This document shows positions 34,358 through 42,409 of a stretch of DNA of 64,000 nucleotides, one piece after another. The translations under genes and the position numbers were made by a program. The notes beneath the pieces are model-generated. The model did no database searches. It saw only the letters and a list, made by a program, of their open reading frames with translations, and was not told the DNA's origin. The DNA is from an archaeon (GTDB taxonomy: Archaea > Thermoproteota > Nitrososphaeria > Nitrososphaerales > Gagatemarchaeaceae). Location: positions 310,001 through 374,000 of the forward strand of contig JAKASL010000002.1 in NCBI GenBank assembly GCA_021819035.1, read 5' to 3'. Position 1 is the first letter of the stretch. Each line of letters begins with the position of its first letter.

Positions 34358-37300
34358 TCAGAAAAAATAACGGCAGTTAACAGGAGAGACAGGTTGCCTA
34401 CTGGCGCTACTACGTGTGGGAGAGCGTGCCTGTGTGTATGCAGGGTTCATTGCGCCTCCGCCGGGAATGCCCCATCCTAGAGCCGGGCCGAGGCCATTCC
34501 ACCAAGACAGTGGGACTGCGGGAGGGGGCGGATCTGGGAGACTGAAGCTCAGGCGGGTTGTGGCGTCAGCCGCAAGTGTCACCATAGAGTTGGCGCTGTA
34601 GCCGTTGAAGGACGCGGTGATGATATAGGTCCCAGGCATCAAGGTGTAGCCTGAGCTGTATCCGCCGGTGCTGTTCGTCTTGAACTCCCTGAAGAACCCG
34701 CTCTGCTGTGTGATTGTTACGTTGGCGAAGGGCGCCGGGGACCCATTGTAGGACACTTCGATGGTGAGCGCGGCCATGAAGGTGAGGGTCACCTTGGTCT
34801 GGCTGCAAGCACTGACGCTCACCAGCTCGCTGTGGTAGACCTTCCCTGTATACCCGCTGTACGCGGTGACGTTGTAGGTTCCTGGCTGCAGGATGTAGCC
34901 CGTGCTGAACAGGCCGGTGGTCGTATTCGCAGAATACATCTTCGCCCCGTTGCCGTAGACAGTGATGTTGGCGTCCATGGGGAGGCCTCCGTCTGGGTTG
35001 AGCACTTCGCCTGTTATCTCCCCTGTCCCGTTGGTGCAGCTCTCAATCTTCAGGGTGAACGATGTGGTGTTGGTTACCGGCGGGAGGTAGTAGCCCGGCG
35101 GGGGTGCGCCTGACTCGTTCACCGTCACAGTGTAGGTCCCCGGAGCGACGCCGGACGGGATGGTGATGTTGAAGTTCGACAGGCGAGCGGCAGGGTTCGG
35201 GGTGAACGTGGAGCCCGCCCCTGGGGGCAAGCCGGTGACCGACAATGTCGTGTGGAGGGGTTGGAAGGGGTCGCACTCGAAGGCATAGCGGCCGGTGTTG
35301 GGATAGACGAGGGTGCAGCTCGAGAGTGTCACCGGGACGACGATGGTGGAGTTCTGCAGGGCGATGTACGGTCCGGTGGGCACGCTGGCGTTCAGTCTGA
35401 AGAGGGAATACGAGTTCGGGAATACTGCGACGGGCATGGAGTAGAAGAGGGGCCTGGTCCCGAGGCCCTGGGTGCTGAAGGAGGCATTGAAATCGCCAGG
35501 TGTGGTACCCCCGGTCCACTTGAAGGTGGCGACGCCGTTGGCGTCGGTCAACGCCTGGAAGGTTACGCTCCCAGAGTTCACACTTCCAGTTATAGGCCAG
35601 TTGGCTACCGGGGAGCCGTCTGGCCAGAAAATCTCGAAATACAACTGCACGCTGCTCCCTGCGGTAATCCCCTGGCCGAACCCTGCGGGCCCGTATGCCT
35701 GGGCCCAGAAGAAGTAGCGCTCGTAGACGTTGTCCACCTCGTTCCCGTCGATGCAGACCGGGTTGGATTCGGGCTGCAGATTGTACCCCTGCCTGTAGGC
35801 GGTGATGTTGTAGCACCCGGGCTGGAGGATGAATGGAGATGCGTACGTCCCATCCACTCCGCTCGTCGCTCTGAAGACGCTCTTTCCGTTCTGGGAGACC
35901 ACGACCGTCGCTCCCTGAATCGGGAGCCCGGTGATGTTGTTCCCGTAGGTATGGTAGAACTCGATCTTTCCTGTCAGGAGCCCGGGCTTCGGGGGGTTAT
36001 ACGGTGTGTAGACCGCCTCTGCTTGGGTGGGCCCAACTATCTCGAGGGTTGAGTTCGCCGAGTCGAAGGTCTGCTGGTAGGTATTGTTACCGACCTGGGA
36101 GTTGACGACCCACTGCACGAAGGCGTAGGTGCCTGTCTTGTTCGTGTACAGCGCCGGGGTGCTGAGGGTGAGGGGTTCGAAGAGGGCCGTGTAGTTGTAA
36201 CGGGCGCCGAAGGTGGCGTCGAGACCCTCGATGTTCGAGTAGGCGGTGACCAGCGGGTAGATCCCAATCGGGAAGTCTATCAGCGAAGAACAACTCGAGT
36301 AGCTGCAGGCTGCCTCGCTCGGGAGAGCCGTCGAGTAAGTAACTACTCCTGCTTCGAGCAGCTGCTTGATTGTGGTCAGGTTGGTGGGGACGTTGTACTG
36401 CTGCAGCAGCTGGGCGTAGAACCTCTCTCCTGCAAGGTAGCCAGGGCCGTAGGTCGTGCTGTAGCCGGAGAGCACCGTACCCTTGTTCCCTATGCAGTGA
36501 TAGAATAGCACTGAGCAATCCTGGGTATCGAGCTCAATCTTAGGCTGCTGCGTGACCCCCTGGGCGAAGCTGAATATCGGGACCGCGGAGTAGATTCCCC
36601 AGCAGATAGAAGGGCGCGCGAAGTCGAAACAGAGCTGAGAGCCGTGCGGGAGCTGGAACCCCGAGCCGTTCCATGAAAAGACGTACTCCTCCGTCACCTT
36701 AGTGCCGCCGTGCTCGACCTCAATCTCCCACGGAGCCTGGTAGAAGACGCTGGCGAAGTTCAGGTAGTATGAGTATGCGGAGGACGAGTTGAAGTACGGG
36801 TCGGATGGGTCGAGCAAGTAGCCCCCGTAGTTCGCCTCCAGCATCGGGTCGGAGGCGGTCCCGTTGACAAGCGTCACATTGACTAAAGACTCCCGCGGGA
36901 GAGCGACCGGGCGCCTTACGAAGAAGGCGTTCAGCGCCGCTGGGAGGCCCGACCTTGAGTATCCAGCGAGAACGAAGACAGTCTGGTTGCGCCTCCCGAC
37001 ACCGCGGTACGAGTAGGTGGAACCGCCCGCCTTGAGGGCGTAGGCGAGCCTGGAGCCGTTCAGGTAGGGGCTCGCGATGCTCCTGTAGGCTGCGGAGAGG
37101 GGCGTGGTCAGGGCGATGGCCATGAAGGAGGCGGACTCGACGGCCGAGAAGTTTGCGGCGTCGGCGTAGACGAACTTGTAGTACTCTTCCGCGAGCTTCG
37201 GGAAGCCGGGGTCGGCTGCCAAGACAGAGCTGGGAGCGACGAGAGCAATGGTCGCCCTCCCGATGTGAGCATAGGGGCTCGTCTGGCTGGCCGGTGTTGC

Positions 37301-37414
37301 CTGGAAGGCGTACAACGTGACGGTAGCTGCCACCCCGACAGCTAGAAGACCGACAACCAGGAGCGCCCAAGCCCGGGACACGGCGGACCTCCGTACCAAC
37401 CCCAAGGCGTGCAA
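34358..37414 (-). CDS. Large secreted/surface protein with carboxypeptidase-regulatory-like repeats
   Basis: A 1018-residue protein with an N-terminal signal or anchor helix (ALLVVGLLAVGVAATVTLY, about 17-35), rich in Tyr, Ser, Thr and N-glycosylation sequons. Three or more carboxypeptidase-regulatory-like beta modules are visible, each with GxYxSxxxLxPGxYxxTAxxxGY (for example YASPFILQPGCYNITAYRQGY, STGYILQPGTYNVTAYSGY, SSGYTLMPGTYIITASFNGY). After a proline run the C-terminus is short and low-complexity with no transmembrane helix. The exact start is uncertain: a CTTAAG box near 37425 would favour a TTG at about 37399-37405. It is probably a cell-surface structural or adhesion protein. Confidence 0.75.
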   Translation of the reverse strand: MHALGLVRRSAVSRAWALLVVGLLAVGVAATVTLYAFQATPASQTSPYAHIGRATIALVAPSSVLAADPGFPKLAEEYYKFVYADAANFSAVESASFMAIALTTPLSAAYRSIASPYLNGSRLAYALKAGGSTYSYRGVGRRNQTVFVLAGYSRSGLPAALNAFFVRRPVALPRESLVNVTLVNGTASDPMLEANYGGYLLDPSDPYFNSSSAYSYYLNFASVFYQAPWEIEVEHGGTKVTEEYVFSWNGSGFQLPHGSQLCFDFARPSICWGIYSAVPIFSFAQGVTQQPKIELDTQDCSVLFYHCIGNKGTVLSGYSTTYGPGYLAGERFYAQLLQQYNVPTNLTTIKQLLEAGVVTYSTALPSEAACSYSSCSSLIDFPIGIYPLVTAYSNIEGLDATFGARYNYTALFEPLTLSTPALYTNKTGTYAFVQWVVNSQVGNNTYQQTFDSANSTLEIVGPTQAEAVYTPYNPPKPGLLTGKIEFYHTYGNNITGLPIQGATVVVSQNGKSVFRATSGVDGTYASPFILQPGCYNITAYRQGYNLQPESNPVCIDGNEVDNVYERYFFWAQAYGPAGFGQGITAGSSVQLYFEIFWPDGSPVANWPITGSVNSGSVTFQALTDANGVATFKWTGGTTPGDFNASFSTQGLGTRPLFYSMPVAVFPNSYSLFRLNASVPTGPYIALQNSTIVVPVTLSSCTLVYPNTGRYAFECDPFQPLHTTLSVTGLPPGAGSTFTPNPAARLSNFNITIPSGVAPGTYTVTVNESGAPPPGYYLPPVTNTTSFTLKIESCTNGTGEITGEVLNPDGGLPMDANITVYGNGAKMYSANTTTGLFSTGYILQPGTYNVTAYSGYTGKVYHSELVSVSACSQTKVTLTFMAALTIEVSYNGSPAPFANVTITQQSGFFREFKTNSTGGYSSGYTLMPGTYIITASFNGYSANSMVTLAADATTRLSFSLPDPPPPAVPLSWWNGLGPALGWGIPGGGAMNPAYTQARSPTRSSASRQPVSPVNCRYFF

Positions 37415-37760
37415 TCCCGGCGATTCTTAAGACTTCGTCGCACCGAGCAAATGGGTCGAGGAAAGGGCAAAGCAGAAGGCTGTGGATTACTTGGGGATCG
37501 ATAAGACGGGGAAGATTACGAAGATTAACCGGAACACAGGGAAGCCGCTGACGTGGGGCTCTCTCGGGCGCTGTCTCGGTCTCGGTCTCTCGCGCGCGCA
37601 CACACACGCAAAGGGCAGGCAAGGAAAGGAGCAGGCGCAGGCGCAGACGAGAGAGAGCGCAAGTTTCAACACTGTTCGCTGGGTTCAAACTCATCTGACA
37701 ACCTAACATGCCGGGCGGAGTCCTTGCAGCCTTAACTATCACGTGGTGCTGGCGTGAGCC
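37415..37760. other. Low-complexity intergenic segment
   Basis: Between the surface-protein start and osmC. A CTTAAG promoter-like element lies at 37425-37430. The middle (37560-37660) is simple-sequence DNA: CT-rich runs, an alternating CG/CA stretch near 37588-37606 and GCAGGCGCAG repeats. CGCAAGTTTCAAC at 37658 also occurs at 34302, so this 13-mer flanks the surface-protein gene. A plus-strand frame at 37440-37560 gives a plausible but short peptide, possibly a gene remnant. Confidence 0.5.
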
Positions 37761-38179
37761 ATGCCACAGATCATCGTACACCTGAAGACGATCCAAGGGA
37801 AGTCTGCTGCCGTGGGTTGGTCAGGCCCTCACACAGTGATGATCGACCGTTCAGAACAGGCAGGTGGCCGGGTATTGGATTCAACGGAGGAGAGATGCTG
37901 TTGCTAGCGATTGGCGGATGCTACCTTAACGATCTGTATAGGGAGGCTGCCAAGCGAAATATAGATGTCAAGAGCGTCCAAGTGATAGTCAAGGGAGATT
38001 GGGGAGGGGAACCAGTCAGGGCACAGGGTGTCTCTTTCTCCGTGAGGGCGGAAGCCGCCGCATCTAAGGAGGAAATCACGGATTTGATCGAACACACAGA
38101 CGACGTATCTGAAATCCCGAATTCCCTTAGACTTGGGACTCCGGTTTCGCTAAGCGAGCGGGAAGCTGTTCCCGTCTAA
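37761..38179 (+). CDS. OsmC/Ohr-family protein, apparently frameshifted
   Basis: OsmC-like proteins detoxify organic hydroperoxides or bind thiol compounds. The C-terminal part is clear: GFNGGEMLLLAIGGCYLNDLYREAA with the conserved cysteine, then the GVSFSVRAEA strand. The expected N-terminus starts at ATG 37761 (MPQIIVHLKTIQGKSAAVG...MIDRSEQAGG) in another frame. The two parts would join if the G run at 37870-37872 had one extra G, giving about 140 residues. Either the gene is broken or a base is missing from the sequence. It lies inside the accessory patchwork. Confidence 0.75.
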
Positions 38180-38322
38180 AGACTGCACTGATTACTTGCT
38201 CTGGCGAAGTTTCCGCCCAGCATGCTGGGTTCAAATCCCGGCGACCTCAGAATTGGTTCTTGTAGATTAACCAGAATAAGACTCCTTTGGGCAATTAGAG
38301 TTTATTTTGGCTTATTACCGAA

Positions 38323-38396
38323 TAGCCCGGCTAGGATTCGAACCTAGGTCGCCGGCTCCAAAGGCCAGCATCCTTGACCAACTAGACGACCGGGCT
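38323..38396 (-). tRNA. tRNA-Gln(TTG)
   Basis: A 74-base intronless tRNA. The acceptor is AGCCCGG/CCGGGCT with discriminator A. The anticodon loop CTTTGGA on stem CTGGC/GCCGG gives TTG. The T-arm is CTAGG-TTCGAAT-CCTAG. Its 3' end is repeated at 34219 and 33484, marking it as a likely integration site. Confidence 0.95.
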
Positions 38397-38424
38397 GCGG
38401 CCGGACGCACTCGAGCGCCGTGTT

Positions 38425-39477
38425 TTAGGCTTGCTCGGCCGTCTTCTCTATCTGTCTCGCTATCGGAGGGACTGGGTCCTCCATCGAGCCCAGGACTTGC
38501 CGAGCCTTCCTGGCTATCCTGGCCCTGGTCGAGCCCGAGAGGAGGCGTCTGGCCTTGGAGACGACCGAAGAGGGCGTCCTGGCCTTCTCGAGCAGACCGA
38601 CCTTCATCAGGTACCTGTCGGTGTAGAGTGAACCTTGGAAAGCCGAGATGGTCGGCACCCCCATCAGGGCCGCCTCCGCGCTCATGGTCCCGCCCATCCC
38701 GACGAAGAGACTGGTGACCGCCAGCAGGTCGTGCCCTCCGACAACCTCCTCCGGCACGATGACCCTCGACCCGAATCTCCTCTTCACCTCCTCGACCTGG
38801 TAGTCATACCTGCACAGCGCCACTATGTTGGCGCCGGAGAACTCATCGGCAAGCAAGGCGAGGACCTTGTCAGACCAGCCGAGGTCCGCCCCGGCGAGAT
38901 AGGGCGCGTCGCTCTCCTGGAACCTGACTGTGACGGTGTCCTTCGAAAGGTCCAGCTTCGGGACAGGCCCTGAGACAGGCGGCCTCTTCAGCCATGCGGC
39001 AGGGTCCAGCGCCCGGTAGGTGATGACCTGGTCCCTCCGAAGGCCGTAGGGTGCCCAGGCCCCGTATGGTATGACCCATGGGCAGAGGAGGCGATGGCTC
39101 AGGGGGAGGGAGAGCCGACCAGCGACTTCGGAGTGGGGAGAGTCGTTCACGGCTACGTGCTTGATCCCGAGGCCGTAGGCGACTCTGGCGCAGACCGCCG
39201 ACGCTGTGGAGACGGCTACGCCCGGCCCGAACTTCTTCACCAGCGGTACCATCTCCTCCTGCCTCCTGGTAGCTGCGAGGAGCTGGTCCTCCCTCCCTTT
39301 CCGGCCCCTCTCTCCCACTAGGGTCATCTCCAGGCCCGCCCGGTCGGCGAGAGGCCCGACCTCCCTGTATCTCCGCGAAGTTACCAGGACATCCGCCCCC
39401 ATGGACCTGAGCTCGGCGACGATGGGACCGAAGAAAAGGACCTGTTTTGGGGTCAAGACGTCGAACCAGACTCTCAT
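38425..39477 (-). CDS. DUF354 family protein, predicted glycosyltransferase
   Basis: A 350-residue archaeal protein with the GT-B-like DUF354 pattern: an N-terminal MRVWFDVLTPKQVLFF, a central VAVSTASAVCARVAYGLGIKHVAVNDSPHS, and a C-terminal GMGGTMSAEAALMGVPTIS reminiscent of the UDP-sugar-binding region of MurG/WecB-type enzymes. The substrate is unknown. It lies at the edge of the glycan cluster, divergent from the dehydrogenase-like gene, with the promoter region between them. Confidence 0.85.
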   Translation of the reverse strand: MRVWFDVLTPKQVLFFGPIVAELRSMGADVLVTSRRYREVGPLADRAGLEMTLVGERGRKGREDQLLAATRRQEEMVPLVKKFGPGVAVSTASAVCARVAYGLGIKHVAVNDSPHSEVAGRLSLPLSHRLLCPWVIPYGAWAPYGLRRDQVITYRALDPAAWLKRPPVSGPVPKLDLSKDTVTVRFQESDAPYLAGADLGWSDKVLALLADEFSGANIVALCRYDYQVEEVKRRFGSRVIVPEEVVGGHDLLAVTSLFVGMGGTMSAEAALMGVPTISAFQGSLYTDRYLMKVGLLEKARTPSSVVSKARRLLSGSTRARIARKARQVLGSMEDPVPPIARQIEKTAEQA

Positions 39478-39590
39478 GGGGCACTCGCGTTTCTCGACCC
39501 CACGGCTGCATACTAATCCGTTTGCCTGGCTCCGTGCAGAGGGGACCCTTCAAAGTATAATACCAAACCGTTGCTTGGCGATGGGAGTCT

Positions 39591-40727
39591 TTGCCAAAGA
39601 TCAAGGTCGCGATGTACGGGCTCACCAGCGAAGCGTACAGGCTGGCAGCTGATCTTGTCGACAAGGCTCAGGTGACCATCATAGACGAGACGCTCCAGAT
39701 GGCCATGGACCTGGACCCGAGCTTCCTGAAGAAGAACCCGGACCTGCAGGCGGTGATGGCAGAGGAGCCTCTCCTCAGCTTCAAGCCCCTTGAACAGGTC
39801 CTGGGGGAGGCGCAGGTCGTCTTCTTCACCCCGAAGCTGAGGCGGCCGTCAGAGGAGACGCTCATCGAAGCGGGGTCCAAGCTGCGGGACCTTGCGAAGT
39901 ATCTGTCCAGGGAGGTGTGCCTGGTCAATGCGATCCCTTCAGGCCCTGGAGGTAATTCGGACAACATCATGCTGGTGGAGAAGCAGACGGGGCTGCAGGT
40001 CGGCGCCACCCTCACCTATGCCTATATGCCCCTCAGACCGAGTGAGCAGAAGCCAGCCGTCGTCGCCTTCGCCGGCGTCAGGGAGAAGGGGCCGCTGCAG
40101 GCGCTGGGGTTCTCCCAGAGCTCGCAGAACGTGTTCTCAGCCGAGCTCGAGTACGCCGAGGCGGTGATGAAGTCAGCGGTCGCCTCGGTGACTGAGATCG
40201 AGATGGCACGGAAGGCCCGGGAGGCGAAGGTCTCGCTTCAGGGCCCCTCGGGCGTCTACCTGGACGAGTTCACGAGGTACCTCTATGAGCTGAAGGCCAT
40301 CCAAGCGAGCGAAGAGGCGGGCGAAGCCGTAGCGTACCTGGCTGGGGCCGCCCTGAAGAGCTTCGACAACTATGTCAGGTACGTAGTTGACGAGACCAGG
40401 GAAGCCCTCAAGGAGAAGCAGCTGAAGGCCAGCAGGACGAAGATCTCGCTGATCTGGACGCTAGACAGATATGAGATGCGCGGCGAGAGGCTGCAGGTAG
40501 CCGAGAGCATACAGCAGAGGCTGAGGGACTACGTGACAGACGTCGAGCTTCTCGCGGGGAGGGCCAAAGGAGGGAAGGAGCCCTTCGACCCGCTCAAGCA
40601 CAATGTGGTGATCGCGTGCTCCAAAGACGACTTCGAGTCTCTGAAGTCGGCCAGGAGGGGCCTGGGGGGGGAAGAGACCACACTCATTTCGGCGACCCCC
40701 GACCTGAGGAGAGAGCGGGCGACATAA
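39591..40727 (+). CDS. Degenerate nucleotide-sugar dehydrogenase-like protein
   Basis: A 378-residue protein whose layout follows UDP-glucose/UDP-ManNAc dehydrogenases: an N-terminal Rossmann-like start (IKVAMYGLTSEAYRLA), a segment resembling the substrate loop (IPSGPGGNSDN...YAYMPLRPSEQKP), and a central helix with ELEYAEAVMKSAVASVTEIEMARK. The glycine-rich NAD motif is weak, and I see no G-x-C-x-P-x-D catalytic cysteine motif, so catalysis by the normal route is doubtful. The next genes (Gfo/Idh dehydrogenase, hexapeptide acyltransferase) suit a uronic-acid sugar pathway. The start is TTG, with TATAATA about 35 bases upstream. Confidence 0.6.
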   Translation: MPKIKVAMYGLTSEAYRLAADLVDKAQVTIIDETLQMAMDLDPSFLKKNPDLQAVMAEEPLLSFKPLEQVLGEAQVVFFTPKLRRPSEETLIEAGSKLRDLAKYLSREVCLVNAIPSGPGGNSDNIMLVEKQTGLQVGATLTYAYMPLRPSEQKPAVVAFAGVREKGPLQALGFSQSSQNVFSAELEYAEAVMKSAVASVTEIEMARKAREAKVSLQGPSGVYLDEFTRYLYELKAIQASEEAGEAVAYLAGAALKSFDNYVRYVVDETREALKEKQLKASRTKISLIWTLDRYEMRGERLQVAESIQQRLRDYVTDVELLAGRAKGGKEPFDPLKHNVVIACSKDDFESLKSARRGLGGEETTLISATPDLRRERAT

Positions 40728-40762
40728 CCCTAAATCATGTTTCCTGGTGGCGGCAGAGGTAG

Positions 40763-41701
40763 TTGGCGCGCATAGCCGTCGTGGGGACCGGAGGTTGGGG
40801 GAAGAACCACGTGAGGGTGCTGAACGAGCTCCAGTGCCTGGCCGCCGTATGCGACGTGAACGTGGACAGGGCCGGGGCGTTCTCCAAGAAGTACCGCGTC
40901 CCCGCGTATCCTTCGCTTGAGGAGATGCTCAAGAGGGAGCGGCTGGACGGCGTCACGATATGCACCCCCGCCACTACCCACTACCATGTCGCCACAAAGG
41001 CGCTGGCGGCGGGGCTCCACACCTTCGTAGAGAAGCCTCTATCGACTACGCTGAAAGACGGAGAAGCCCTGATCGACGCGGCGAAGAAGGCAGACAGGAT
41101 CCTGACGGTAGGCTTCATAGAGCGCTTCAACCCACCCATCACCGCCCTGAGACAGATGATATCAGAGAAGGAGCTCGGGGACCTCATCTTGCTGGAGTTC
41201 CATAGGGAGAACAGAAGAGGGGCGGGGATCAGCGACGTGGGTATCGTGCAGGACGCGTCGGTCCACGACATCGATACAGCCTGCTGGCTGTTCGGAGGAG
41301 TGCCGAAGGTGGTCTACTCGAGGGTCGGGTCCATGCGGGACCCCCCGGAACACGAAGACTTCGCGACCATCCTACTTGGATTCTCTGGCCAGAGGACCGC
41401 GTTCCTCGTCACCAACTGGATCACCCCTCACCGCGTGAGGACACTGAGCGCAGTATTCTCCGGAGGTGTGGTAGACGTCGACTTCGTGACGCAGCAGACC
41501 AGCATCCACGAGGGCGAGGCGACCACAATCCCGACGAGGCCGGTGCAGGAGCCCCTGACCCTCGAGCTGAAGGAGTTCGTCTCAGCGATCGAGGAGGGGA
41601 GGCAGCCTCTGGTCACGGGGAGGGACGGGCTGAACGTGCTCAGGGTGGCGGAGGCGGTGCTGGCGTCGAGCGCGTCGGGGGCGCCCATCTATCTCGGGTG
41701 A
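40763..41701 (+). CDS. Gfo/Idh/MocA-family oxidoreductase (sugar dehydrogenase)
   Basis: A 312-residue NAD-dependent sugar dehydrogenase. The N-terminal Rossmann motif VVGTGGWGKNH and the family EKP motif (HTFVEKPLSTT) are clear, as is the central GFIERFNP and a catalytic-type histidine in DASVHDIDTACW. Together with the following acyltransferase it resembles the WbpB/WbpD (WlbA/WlbB) pair that builds acetamido-sugar uronic acids, but no aminotransferase is visible here. The start is TTG. Confidence 0.87.
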   Translation: MARIAVVGTGGWGKNHVRVLNELQCLAAVCDVNVDRAGAFSKKYRVPAYPSLEEMLKRERLDGVTICTPATTHYHVATKALAAGLHTFVEKPLSTTLKDGEALIDAAKKADRILTVGFIERFNPPITALRQMISEKELGDLILLEFHRENRRGAGISDVGIVQDASVHDIDTACWLFGGVPKVVYSRVGSMRDPPEHEDFATILLGFSGQRTAFLVTNWITPHRVRTLSAVFSGGVVDVDFVTQQTSIHEGEATTIPTRPVQEPLTLELKEFVSAIEEGRQPLVTGRDGLNVLRVAEAVLASSASGAPIYLG

Positions 41702-41705
41702 GAGG

Positions 41706-42185
41706 ATGGCTGTAGTCAACTTCATCGCGCCGGATGCGAAGCTCGGGAAGAACGTGCGCGTGTGGCACTTCGCCTACGTAGGATCCAAGAGTGAGATAGG
41801 GGACGACGTGAAGATCGGCTCGCTGGCCCACGTCGACTACGACGTGAAAGTGGGGAGCGGGACCATGATCGAAGGGAGCGCGTACATCCCCCCGAAGTCC
41901 AGGATAGGCAGGGGCGTATTCATAGGCCCTGCGGCGGTTCTGACCAACGACCCGTACCCTCCGAGCAAGAAGATGGTCGGCGTCACGATAGAAGACGGAG
42001 CTGTCATCGGAGCGAGGGCGGTCATAAAGGCCGGCGTCACGGTCGGGCGACGCGCGGTGGTCGCAATGGGCGCGGTGGTGACGCGAGACGTCCCGGCGGA
42101 GAAGGTTGTGATGGGAGTCCCCGCCAAGGTCGTGTACAGCAGGAAGGGGTTCGACGCTAAGATGGCGGCCTGGGAGCGTTCCTGA
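41706..42185 (+). CDS. Hexapeptide-repeat acyltransferase (WbpD/WlbB-like)
   Basis: A 159-residue left-handed beta-helix protein. The repeating [LIV]-G-x4 units are visible throughout (GKNVRVWHFAYVG, GDDVKIGSLAHV, GAVIGARAVIKAGVTVGRRAVV), ending with the typical GVPAKVVYSRKG. Acyltransferases of this kind N-acetylate amino-sugar nucleotides. It begins 4 bases after the Gfo/Idh gene, and its 3' end overlaps the convergent 83-residue membrane protein gene. Confidence 0.87.
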   Translation: MAVVNFIAPDAKLGKNVRVWHFAYVGSKSEIGDDVKIGSLAHVDYDVKVGSGTMIEGSAYIPPKSRIGRGVFIGPAAVLTNDPYPPSKKMVGVTIEDGAVIGARAVIKAGVTVGRRAVVAMGAVVTRDVPAEKVVMGVPAKVVYSRKGFDAKMAAWERS

Positions 42186-42408
42186 CCCTGGTCCGCACGT
42201 AGAGGCTGGTCAGGCCGTCTAGGACGACGAACCAGAGGACGCCAAGTACGAGGATGAGGAACATCTTGAGGAGCGCAAGGGCCGTGTAGTCGGTGAGGGA
42301 GTGCGGGATAGGCCCCAGGGGGACGACGAATATGAAGAAAACATAGGTCTCCAGGATGATGAGCAGGAAAGCTGCGAGCTCGATTATGAAGAGAGGAAAG
42401 AGCCTCAA
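42157..42408 (-). CDS. Small membrane protein next to the GlcNAc-1-P transferase
   Basis: An 83-residue protein with two hydrophobic helices (about 4-32 and 44-70). It starts one base after the stop of the GPT-like gene upstream, so it is probably cotranscribed. Its last 29 bases overlap the convergent acyltransferase gene. The family is not recognised. Position suggests an accessory membrane role in glycan synthesis, which is inference. Confidence 0.6.
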   Translation of the reverse strand: MRLFPLFIIELAAFLLIILETYVFFIFVVPLGPIPHSLTDYTALALLKMFLILVLGVLWFVVLDGLTSLYVRTRVRNAPRPPS

Positions 42409-42409
42409 C

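Noticed and set aside
37440-37706. Plus-strand frame starting near VEERAKQKAVDYLGIDK
   Set aside because: The first 35 residues look plausible, but the rest is low-complexity; treated as a possible remnant only.
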